A DNA stretch of 64,000 nt from Pyrus communis (Eukaryota > Streptophyta > Magnoliopsida > Rosales > Rosaceae): contig NC_084815.1 of assembly GCF_963583255.1 (NCBI RefSeq), positions 10,959,724-11,023,723 of the forward strand. Reading direction: 5' to 3'. The translations under genes were made by a program, and so were the position numbers. Below the pieces are notes generated by a model. It searched no databases, was not told the origin of the DNA, and saw only the letters and a program-made list of their open reading frames with translations. Positions 54,512 to 64,000 of the stretch are shown piece by piece. The number at the start of each line of letters is the position of its first letter. The stretch's first letter is position 1.

Positions 54512-56612
54512 TGATGCGAGATTTATACGCACACAAATTAAACCCTCTTTTTATCAATTGTAGTATAGATGCAAGTAGGGATCGTTCTGGACCGGGGATT
54601 AGGAGGGATTGTTAATCACTTGGATTTGACTCAAAAACATAAAAACAAAGTTAAAAACATTCACAAAGACTCAAAGGAATGCAAAACTAAACTTTAAAAC
54701 ACTAAAACAAACCAAAAGACTCAAACATTACGCAAAACACTCAAAACTGCCTTAAAATCACTTTCTGGGCAGTTTTGAGCACTTTGGACGAATTTATGTA
54801 ACAAATTGAATCACAAACGTAAAAACGTAATATAAAACACTAAACTAGACTCAAAGAATGTAAAACTAAACTTTAAAACACTAAAACAAACCAAAAGACT
54901 CAAACAGTACCCAAAGCACTCGAAACTGCCTTAAAAACACTTTCTGGGCAGTTTTGAGCACCTTGAGTACTTTGGACGAATTTGGGAAACAAAATGAAAC
55001 AAAACACTTATAAACACAAACTAAATGTATTTCTAACTAATTTGACATTAAAGTAAAGGGGGATTTAGGTTTATACGAAATTAAACTAAAATGTACAGAT
55101 TGTAAATTAAAGCAAAATGTAAATGTGAATGTGATAGAATGAATGGAATGAAGGCTAGCTAAGGGGTTCATCTCCATACATGTTATACTTGCATAATAAA
55201 ATGATTTCCAATTGCATTTCAATAAACTATGATACTCAACACCCCAAGTTAACCGTGATGCACTAATTAACCTTCAAATCTTCCTAACGTTATTGAATTG
55301 GATGATGCATGCGACAATTCAAAACATTCCCCACAAGTCCTCAACATGAATGCATAGAAGAGGTACAAGCAAGAATCATTACGCTCTATGAAAATTATAA
55401 GTGTTGACGAGGCATTCGTTACTATGATTGCATGAAACTTATGCCAAGAATTTGTTTAACGCGATTGTTTATAAGCAACCTCCACTACTTGTGAATATAA
55501 GTTTGTAACTATTAGGTGAAACTCACTTATATTCTAGCGTCAAATTCATGCATGAAAATTAAGTGTGCACTCTCAATAAACATACATAAATAAGTTATCA
55601 ATCAAATAGTTAAACAAATTGAATCCACAACTTATGAAACGCAATTAGAAGTAATCAAATCAAAATGCAAGCATAAACATTTATTTCGAATCCCCCCCTA
55701 GCAAAGGGGGGGTTTAGTTGAATTTAAACATTGGAATCAAAGAAACACCTAAACATTCCAACAACTCAAACTTGAATTGTATGAACGTTTAGGCCCTCTT
55801 CTCTTCCATTCCTCATTCGTACAAAACAAAGAGTATTGAAATTAAACATTGAAATCAAAGAAACACCTAAACATTCCAACAACTCAAACTTGAATTGTAT
55901 GAACGTTTAGGCCCTCTTATCTTCCTCTTTGTTGTAGCACAAGGTCTAAGGATAGTTTGATGGTGTGAATGGTTTGGGGAGTGGTTGGAGTGGCTGCTGC
56001 AAGGGTGTGGAGAGGTTTTGAAGAATTTCTGGAATATGGAAGAGTGAATGAGAATGAATGAGAATGAATGCTTATTTATAGGTGAAATGGGGGGAACATG
56101 ACAGCTAGGAGGGAATGTGGCTGCATGTTTGAATGATTAAAGGATGCATGTGGGTTGGAATTGCATGTGCAATGAATATGTGGCTGCATGTGCAAGGGGA
56201 CAATCTGAAAATGCATGTGAAAGCATGTGTTGGCTGCAATGATGAAATGGATGGGAGTGCATGTGGTTTAATTAATTAAAGGGAGTGCATGTGCAATGTT
56301 TTAAAGGATGGAATGCATGTGAATATGATGGAAATCTGATATGGTGATGGGAGATGCATGTGGCTGATTTATGCATGTGAATGCATGTGGCTGCAATGGA
56401 TTAGGAATCCTTCAATTTCGTCCATTCCTTTTGCTCCAAACATAAGCTATCCCTTCCAAGTCCAATTTTGCTCCAAAATGCATCTTTTTGCTTCCTTAGC
56501 CACATGAACCTAAAAACACACGAAAATGGCTTAAACGCCAAAAACAACTATGAATTAACAATATAAATGCACGAAAACAAGCTAAGTAAGTCGCCTAAAT
56601 ATGCTCCTATCA
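54512..56612 (-). repeat. 3' LTR of element K (2101 bp)
   Basis: TGATGCG to CTATCA, with the paired hairpin block, C-run/G-run hairpin and TATAAATA box (56080-56073). It is followed by the PPT at 56613-56628. Confidence 0.9.
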
Positions 56613-58860
56613 AATTCCCCCACACTTAGCTTTTGCTAGTCCTCGAGCAAAACAAAACAAAAGAAACCAAAAACAAAACAAAACGAACAAAACACAACCT
56701 ACACCTTCCAACAATCGTCTCAGGGATTTCCAATGCACATGACATGTTAAAAATCATTAGTCCCACAGATTTTGGTTATCTTTACACTTAAGTACATACT
56801 TAATCATAGTCACCACATACTAATTCACAATTAAGCATTTAAAACTATATTTTGAATGTAGTAACATGCCTTAGAGAATTTGCTCAATTCCTTACAATAT
56901 ATGCACTCAATTTTCACTCAGATTTTCTGACTATACACCTTAAACTAGTTATATGTGAGAAGATTGATGTAAACATAAAAACGAACACTCACATATATGT
57001 ATTTCAAAGGAAGCAATTTCTGGAGTTAATAAGCATGTTTAGATATGATCTCATGAATGGAATGCCACTACTTAGAACGAGAACCAGTGATTCCATAAGC
57101 TCATATCAATTCCAAACTCCACATTATTGAACACATAACGATCAAGATAGAAGTCAAAGGGGTGTAACGGGGCTAGGGTATTGGCTAACAATGAAAGGTG
57201 AAGGATAAACAAACATTCTTAAAGCAATAGTGAGCAAAGCATTTGAATTAACGTAGAATTCACTTTTGAATGAAAACTCAATCTTTTGAACAACAAGGGG
57301 GAACAAGCTCTTTTTCCTTTCTTTCTTTTCTTTTCTGTTTTTCTTTTTCATATGTTTTTCACAATTTTTTTTTTTCTTTTTCTTTTGACTCTCAAAACAT
57401 ACATAAACACTTAAGAACAAAACATTCTCTCCCCCACACTCATTTTCTTTCATAATGTACTCAAAAGGAATTCATTTAAGTCATGCTCACTATCTTTTAA
57501 GAACAAGGGTGTGGACTGTCCTATACTAGGCTAGGTAAGGGGTGATGTGGTTAGCAAAGAAAATAGGCTAAACGAGGCTCAACAGGGTTAAAACTAATAT
57601 ATACGAAATATGGGAAGTAAGGCTATTTGGCTATGGTGGCAACTACACAACTTCATCTTGATATATGTTATGCAATTCAATGTCATGCTTTGAATGAAAC
57701 GGATATAAGTTCAAGTATTTAGTTCTATCATGATACAATTGCATTCTAAGTAGCAACCAAGCAAGGAATAATGAGATCATGCAACAACTTTAGAAAACAA
57801 AGAATCACAGAAAATAACTCTCCAAAGAAGGTAATGGCTCGAGTTTCACAGGGTTGTAGTGTTTGTTTGAGTTCCTTCCTTCAAGCATGTTACAAAAACG
57901 AATTTTTCTTTTATGATTGCATGTGAAGTCATACATTATAACCATAACCAAGCATATACCAAGAGTAAATCAAACTTTTCTCTATGTTTATAACTCTTTT
58001 TAACCGTCATGCAATTACAAACCAAATCCTTATCATTGTGTTGGAAGGTACCCTAAGACACAAACACACAAAAACGACTCAAAACACACTTTTTAGGCTT
58101 TTTAAAACATGTTTTTCAAATTTTTATGTCATTTTCGGAGTTATAAAAACAAAACATACTAAAACACTCTAAAATAACTTAAAAACACCTTAAAACAGCA
58201 AGGAACAACATTTTAAGTAATGAGTGATAAAATCCCACGAATTTGCATCAAATATACTTAGTTACCCCCCCCCCCCCCCCCCCCCCGCACTTCAATCAAA
58301 CATTGTCCTCAATGTTTTAAGCATAGATTCACACAAAACATAAGTAAACACACAAAAAGCATTTAAACATACTAAACATGGCAGAATGTAATTAACAAAG
58401 AGAAGAGTTTAGGGACGCAAATTTGGTTATGGAGTGTAAATTCCCTCTTCTCCTTGGTGATTGCATTGAGGCTTTGATCTTTGTGATTCCACAGGCTTAC
58501 TCTTGAACTGGTTTCCGCCCATCGTTGATTTTCCTTTGTGCTACTCTTGAACTGGGCAGCAGGATTCTTTTGGTCTCCTCCACTTGTTGATTTTCCTTTG
58601 TGCTACTGGGCTGGAGGATTCTTTTGGTCTTCCCCGAAGGTCTGAGCTTACCCCTTTGGTCTGTTTCTTTGTTCAATCTTTCCAATTCGTATTGAAAAGG
58701 GTTGGAGGATAACTCAGCCTATGTTTGTCTGCACATGCTTCAATGTATCATTTTCACTTGCCTTACTCGCTCCCCTTTGCAGAAGTGGTCCCTTCTCCGG
58801 AAGTGTATCAACCGTTGAAGATGACTACTCGAGAGCAACGCTAGGTAAGCAATCAGGAAT
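56613..58860 (-). mobile_element. Non-coding 3' internal region of K
   Basis: Closely similar to F 19673-21900. It carries the second CCCCCACACT motif near 57430 and a 22-C homopolymer at 58265-58286, by far the longest such run in the window. No supported gene. Confidence 0.75.
58265..58286. repeat. 22-nt poly(C) tract
   Basis: An uninterrupted run of C, where homologous positions have 7 to 14 (for example 54353-54366). It lies inside a PPT-like motif. It could be true slippage or a base-calling problem in a homopolymer. Confidence 0.85.
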
Positions 58861-59753
58861 AGATTCCAGGCAGTTGGCTCCAAGTGCCGGCTGATTGCTT
58901 CTTTTACTTTGCCATGCGAGTAAGAACAAGGACAACGAAAAAGACAGGGAAAGAGCATGATATGAGATACTTTTGCTTTTGAGCTTGATGATATGAGATA
59001 CCTTTGCTTTTGAAGAAGCGGTGAATGAATCGGCACATGTATTTGTTGTGCTGTTTCCTCCTGGGTCATATGTACTCCAGGCATCTGTTATCATCTTTGG
59101 GGAAGAAGAAATAATTGAGTCTTTCGAAAGGCTTTGCTGGGAGTGCGCCCTCAGAGGCGAGGGAGAGTTGGGCATTTTTCTTCAGGTTTACCTTGCCATA
59201 AAAGACGAAGGTCGACATATATAGAGATAATATCAAGTGGTGGTACTGTTCTTTTACCCTTGTCGACAAATGTCTCTTCGATATCAGAACGACGACTCTT
59301 CGATTTCTGAGCAGGCGCCCCTTCGATTTCTGAACGACGCCCCTTCGATTTCTGAGCAGGCGCCCCTTTGCTTTCTGAACGACACGTAGTAGTGCGGATG
59401 CGGCTCCTTTTGACAAAGCTGCACGCGTTTTCTGAAAAGCAGCGAAAGTGTCGCCGAACTTTGCGCTTGTCGGCTAAAGATGTGTAGTTGCGGTGATGGC
59501 CTCCACGTGTTGTCTGAAAAGAAGAAATCTTTTGACAAAGTTGAACGCGTCTTCTGAAAAGCCGAGAAAGTGTTGCCTAAATTACGCCGGAAATTCCGGC
59601 TCTTTGAATCGGTGGACGCGTCGCCTTGGCTTTTTATAGAGCTATCGATCACCGCCAACATACACACTCTGAAGATTTCCCATTCTTGAACATCGTCTCC
59701 GGCCCTTTGAAATTTTAACTCCATCCACCCCTTCTCTTTGAACACTTTCGAAA
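58861..59753 (+). promoter_or_regulatory. Promoter of antisense ORF in K
   Basis: It has three or four CTTCGATTTCTGA-type units (59276-59370), two TTTTGACAAAG...ACGCG modules (about 59407-59455 and 59529-59577), a CACGTG near 59505, the GCCGGAA-A-TTCCGGC palindrome at about 59587-59601 and TTTTTATAGAG near 59631-59641. The upstream G-box is degraded here (GACACGTAG). Confidence 0.5.
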
Positions 59754-62552
59754 ATGGCAAACTCATCGAACCTTAGCTTAGATTTGAGTCTCAGCAGCGA
59801 TCCGATTGCGCCCCATCAAGGTAATGTATGGCGCCCTTCTTTTTTATCTTCTAACGGTCTTCTTACAGGTGAAGACTGATGCGAGATTTATACGCGCACA
59901 AATTAAACCCTCTTTTTGTCAATTGTAGTATAAGTATAAGTAGGGATTGTTCTGGACCGGGGATTAGGAGGGATTGTTAACCACTTGGATTTGACTCAAA
60001 AACGTAAAATAACAATATGAAACACTATACTAGACTCAAAGAATGCAAAACTAAACTTTAAAACACTAAGACAAACAAAAAGACTCAAAACAACACAAAC
60101 ACACTCAAATCTGCCTAAAAACCACTTTCTGGGCAGATTTGAGCACAAACACAAATTTGGACGAAATTAAGTAATAACTTGACTCAAGAACGTAAAAACA
60201 CAATATAAAACACTAAACTAACTTAAAGAATGTAAAACTAAACACTTAAAACATTAAAACAAACCAAAAGACTCAAACATCACCCCAAAACACTCAAAAC
60301 TGCCTTAAAATCACTTTCTGGGCAGTTTTGAGCACTTTGGTGAATCTGGACGAAATTGGGAAATAAAATGAATCAAAACACTTAAAAGCACAAACTAAAT
60401 TGATTTCTAACTAAATTGGACATTAAAGTAAAGGGGGATTTAGATTTATACGAAAATTGAAATAACAAAACAAGTTAATAAACTAAACAGATTGTAAAAC
60501 GAATTTGATGGAATGGAATGAATGGATGATAGAATGGCTAAGGGGTTCATCTCCATACATGTTATACTTGCATAATAAAATGATTTCCAATTGCATTTCA
60601 ATAAACTATGATACTCAACACCCCAAGTTAACCGTGATGCACTAATTAACCTTCAAATCTTCCTAACGTTATTGAATTGGATGATGCATGCGACAATTCA
60701 AAACATTCCCTACAAGTCCTCAACATGAATGCATAGAAGAGGTACAAGCAAGAATCATTACGCTCTATGAAAATTATAAGTGTTGACGAGGCATTCGTTA
60801 CTATGGATTGCATGAAACTTATGCCAAGAATTCATTTAACGCGATTGTTTATAAGCAACCTCCACTACTTGTGAATATAAGTTCATAACGATTAGGTGAA
60901 ACTCACTTATATTCTAGCGTCATATTCATGCATGAAAATTAAGTGTGCACTCTCAATGAACATACATAAATAAGTTATCAATCAAACAGTTAAACGAATT
61001 GAATCCACAACTTATGAAACGCAATTAGAAGTATTCAAATCAAAATGCAAGCATAAACATATATTCGAATCACCCCCTAACCAAGGGGGGTTTAGTTCCT
61101 CATGGTACAAAACAAAGAGAATCAAAGAAACGCCTAAACATTCCAACAACTCAAACTTGAATTGTATGAACGTTTAGGCCCTCTTATCATCCATTCCTCA
61201 TTCGTACAAAACAAAGAGCATTGAAATTAAACATTGAAATCAAAGAAACACCTAAACATTCCAACAACTCAAACTTGAATTGTATGAACGTTTAGGCCCT
61301 CTTATCTTCCTCTTCGTTGTAGCACAAGGTCTAAGGATAGTTTGATGGTGTGAATGGTTTGGGGAGTGGTTGGAGTGGCTGCAATGGAGGAGAAAAGTGT
61401 TTTGGTGGCTGTTGCAAGGGTGTGGAGAGGTTTTGACGAATTTCTGGAATATGGAAGAGTGTGAATGAGAATGAATGAGAATGAATGCTTATTTATAGGT
61501 GAAATGGGGGGAACATGACAGCTAGGAGGGAATGTGGCTGCATGTTTGAATGATTAAAGGATGCATGTGGGTTGAAATTGCATGTGCAATGAATATGTGG
61601 CTGCATGTGCAAGGGGACAATCTGAAAATGCATGTGAAAGCATGTGTTGGCTGCAATGATGAAATGGATGGGAGTGCATGTGGCTTAATTAATTAAAGGG
61701 AGTGCATGTGGAATGTTTTAAAGGATGGAATGCATGTGGCTGATTTATGCATGTGAATGCATGTGGCTGCAATGGATTAGGAATCCTTCAATTTCGTCCA
61801 TTCCTTTTGCTCCGAACATAAGCTATCCATTCCAAGTCCAATTTTGCTCCAAAATGCTCCAAAATGCATCTTTTTGCTTCCTTAGCCATATGAACCTAAA
61901 AACACACGAAAATGGCTTAAACGACTAAAACAACTATGAATTAACAATATAAATGCACGAAAACAAGCTAAGTAAGTCGCCTAAATATGCTTCTATCAAA
62001 GACTCCGTGATGCAGGACGCCACAACAGCTACAATAGTAGCTACGAACCTCCTCACTCCAAAAGATAGTAGGCTGCTGTCAGGACGGTCCGATGAGTTGG
62101 CCGTTCAAGAGTCCCTCGCACTTAGTGTTCAGTGTGCGAGCTCTGTGTCCAACATGGGCCAACGCCTGCTTGCCCGCTCCCGTCAGGTGGAATCATTGAT
62201 GGCGGAGGTGGAAAGTCTTAAGCAAGAGATCCAGCAGCTTAAGTACGAGAATAGAAGTTTGCATGTGCTTGCAAATAACTATTCGTCGGGCATGAAGAGG
62301 AAGCTTTATGAGCTGCAAGAATCTGAGGGTCGAATTTACAGTGATCGTCAAAGGCTTGCATCTTATCTCCAGAGGCACCTTTTTCCTGGGTCATCCAGCG
62401 CTTGGCCAAGTATTGAGGCCTGGAATGCTCTAGCTCCGATGCCTCCCGCTCCGATGGCTTCCGCTCCGATAGCTTCCGCTCCGATGCCTCCCGCTTCTAT
62501 GCCTTCCGCTTCTGCGCCTCGTAGTGGGGCTTCACGCAAACAACCTTTGTGA
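59754..62552 (+). pseudogene. Antisense coiled-coil ORF of K, split by solo LTR L
   Basis: The first 41 codons are 59754-59876; the remainder, 183 codons with stop, is 62004-62552. Between them lie solo LTR L and one copy of its 5-bp duplication. The two parts are in the same frame and would correspond to a protein of the I and J length. The second part contains the whole coiled coil and tail. The insertion makes the copy non-functional unless a shorter product starts downstream. Confidence 0.85.
59877..61998 (-). mobile_element. Solo LTR L (2122 bp) inside the antisense ORF of K
   Basis: It starts TGATGCGAGATTTATACGCG and ends TTCTATCA (one substitution from CTCCTATCA), flanked by AAGAC at 59872-59876 and 61999-62003. 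The uninterrupted copies read GGTGAAGACTCCGTG, so the empty site is known. The TATAAATA box is at 61497-61490. No internal sequence remains. Confidence 0.93.
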
Positions 62553-62644
62553 AGCTCCACCTTTCTCCATGTTTAGTATCTTTCTTTTTTTTTCTTTTTT
62601 TTTTATTTTTTATTTTTTAATTTTTTGTATTAACATAAATAAAA

Positions 62645-63568
62645 TCAAATGGCATGGAATTGGTCCTTGAATGGAAGGTGATACTTGAAGTGAACCGGCA
62701 TTGGTTTGAATTCTAATGTAGGTGCCTGATTCAAAAAAAACAACAAGTTAGTATAAAATGTAATGGAATTTGAAAAAAATGACTTACTTGTTTTGTCTGA
62801 CAAGAACTCAATGACAAACACCACTCCTTTGAAAGTTTCAGGGATATTGGACTTGGCCAGATTGCATGTGATGGTTATGACTTGTCCAATGTCATCAAAT
62901 TCAACTTCTTTGGGCATTGTTGTCTCAAGTATATCCTCTTTGATGAATTCATGAAATTCCCTACTTTGCACCTTTGGAAGGTCTTCCAAGATGTCTTTTT
63001 CACTTTCTTCTTCCTTGGAATTCATGAACCTGCAAGGAATAGGGATATTAGGTGGAATGGGGTTAGAACTAATTGGAACAACCTTACTTGAATTAGATGG
63101 CGTAGGAGCAATAAGTGCTTCCAGCAAAGGTGCTTCAAATTCTCCCTTCGGTTTTACAATGGTTGAACTAGGGAGTTTGCTTTGGTTGCAAAATTGTCCT
63201 ACGAACTCCGCGATCTGCCCAATTTGCTTTTCCAAGTGGTCCAACCTTTTGTCTTCTTGTGGAGCCTCATTGTCTTGATTTTGTGAGCCCTGCACCAAAC
63301 AAATTAATTCGTTAAGCTTTTGATTATAATCTATTGACGAACTTAAGTTTGGTTGGGCATATTGAATATGAGGTTGTGGTGGCTGCCAATATCCTCCTTG
63401 TTGAGCATTTTGAGGTTCCCACCACATAGAGTTTGAATGATCACTCCAATCCGAATTGTAAGTATTGGAAAACACGTTATTCCTTGATTGAAGATTCAAT
63501 ATATCAACTCTTTGCATTTGAGACCTTTCCATGAGCTGTGACAAAAGAGAAGCATTATCAAGTGCCAT
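62645..63568 (-). CDS. Sense Gag/linker-derived ORF of element K (307 aa)
   Basis: Open from MALDNASLLSQLMERSQMQR, about 110 bp after the PBS. It is almost the same as the I copy, with LDHLEKQIGQIAEFVGQFCNQ, LPSSTIVKPKGEFE, DDIGQVITITCNLAKSNIP and the APTLEFKPMPVHFKY end; the last residue is Ile instead of Val. The 62-nt intron-like segment is at 62787-62726. It lacks capsid core, zinc knuckle and pol domains. Confidence 0.6.
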   Translation of the reverse strand: MALDNASLLSQLMERSQMQRVDILNLQSRNNVFSNTYNSDWSDHSNSMWWEPQNAQQGGYWQPPQPHIQYAQPNLSSSIDYNQKLNELICLVQGSQNQDNEAPQEDKRLDHLEKQIGQIAEFVGQFCNQSKLPSSTIVKPKGEFEAPLLEALIAPTPSNSSKVVPISSNPIPPNIPIPCRFMNSKEEESEKDILEDLPKVQSREFHEFIKEDILETTMPKEVEFDDIGQVITITCNLAKSNIPETFKGVVFVIEFLSDKTSKSFFSNSITFYTNLLFFLNQAPTLEFKPMPVHFKYHLPFKDQFHAI

Positions 63569-63675
63569 GTTGTTCTTCTCTAGTATTTGAATTCAACAAA
63601 CAAAACAAAAATCAAAAACTAAAACTAAAATACATAACAGAAACAAACAATCCAAGAGATTAGCAAATTTGCTAA

Positions 63676-63693
63676 TCCCCGGCAACGGCGCCA
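63676..63693 (-). other. tRNA-Asp primer-binding site of K
   Basis: Perfect family 18-mer, five bases from the 5' LTR boundary. Confidence 0.93.
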
Positions 63694-63698
63694 AAATT

Positions 63699-64000
63699 TG
63701 ATGCGAGATTTATACGCACACAAATTAAACCCTCTTTTTATCAATTGTAGTATAGGTGCAAGTAGGGATCGTTCTGGACCGGGGATTAGGAGGGATTGTT
63801 AATCACTTGGATTTGACTCAAAAACATAAAAACAAAGTTAAAAACGTTCACAAAGACTCAAAGGAATGCAAAACTAAACTTTAAAACACTAAAACAAACC
63901 AAAAGACTCAAACATTACCCAAAACACTCAAAACTGCCTTAAAATCACTTTCTGGGCAGTTTTGAGCACTTTGGACGAATTTATGTAACAAATTGAATCA
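63699..64000 (-). repeat. 5' LTR of element K, first 302 bp
   Basis: It starts TGATGCGAGATTTATACGC and follows the K 3' LTR base for base with few changes (for example GTATAGGTGC against GTATAGATGC) to the window edge. Confidence 0.9.

Larger units (their letters stand above)
54512..64000 (-). mobile_element. Element K (5' LTR runs off the window)
   Basis: The 3' LTR is 54512-56612, the internal region 56613-63698 (including solo LTR L), the PBS 63676-63693 and the 5' LTR starts at 63699. The left flank TTATG (54507-54511) is the predicted target duplication; homologues read CTGGTTATGGAGTG there, so K inserted into H. The visible 300 bp of the 5' LTR matches the 3' LTR closely. Confidence 0.9.

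Overview
This window looks like a heterochromatin-like, repeat-filled stretch of a plant nuclear genome. Everything in it can be explained by one family of large non-autonomous Ty3/Gypsy-type LTR retrotransposons inserted into one another. The reasons are: (i) long LTRs that begin TGATAGGAGCA and end GCATCA; (ii) a primer-binding site TGGCGCCGTTGCCGGGGA, complementary to the 3' end of plant tRNA-Asp and typical of Athila/Tat-like elements; (iii) a polypurine-like tract AAGTGTGGGGG abutting the 3' LTR; (iv) 5-bp target-site duplications that close five insertions exactly (ATGTA, TAACT, CTTAG, CTTTG, AAGAC). The host is a eudicot. From memory of similar uncharacterised proteins I would guess Rosaceae (apple/pear-like), but that is not proven here. 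I see no ordinary host gene, rRNA, tRNA, CRISPR array or bacterial feature.

Layout, with my own letters for elements. Z (+, 1-2606) is the 3' end of an element with a divergent LTR. It sits inside A (-, 2607-7438), which sits inside B (-, 7439-11738), which sits inside C (-, 11739-16215); the left ends of all four are outside the window. C is broken at 16216 by D, D at 17130 by E, and E at 17378 by the complete element F (-, 17378-29052). F's 5' LTR carries solo LTR G (26246-28355). E resumes at 29058 and is broken at 31485 by H (-). H is broken at 34628 by the complete element I (+, 34628-53158), which contains the complete and very young element J (-, 39150-47990). H resumes at 53164 and is broken at 54512 by K (-, running off the right edge). 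K contains solo LTR L (59877-61998).

Each fuller internal region has the same architecture, read in element sense: 5' LTR; tRNA-Asp PBS; a sense ORF of about 270-445 aa that looks like the Gag C-terminal/linker part of an Athila-like polyprotein joined to a short piece normally found just upstream of reverse transcriptase; an A-rich tract; a convergent antisense ORF of about 223-228 aa with a short N-terminal LxLxL (EAR-like) motif, a coiled coil and a Met-Pro-Ala-Ser minisatellite tail; that ORF's own GC-richer promoter with a duplicated G-box/TTGAC module; about 2-3 kb of non-coding 3' sequence with three AAGTGTGGGGG motifs; and the 3' LTR. No protease, reverse transcriptase, RNase H or integrase is present, so mobility must have depended on a partner in trans.

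The most interesting system is this antisense module. It has been carried by the family through many rounds of transposition; three of the seven copies here are fully open (F, I, J) and four are broken in different ways (A stop codon, B truncation, C frameshift, K LTR insertion). Other notable signals are an intron-like segment inside the sense ORF, two RNA-hairpin candidates in the long transcribed LTR leader, and U3 regions packed with CATGCA motifs.
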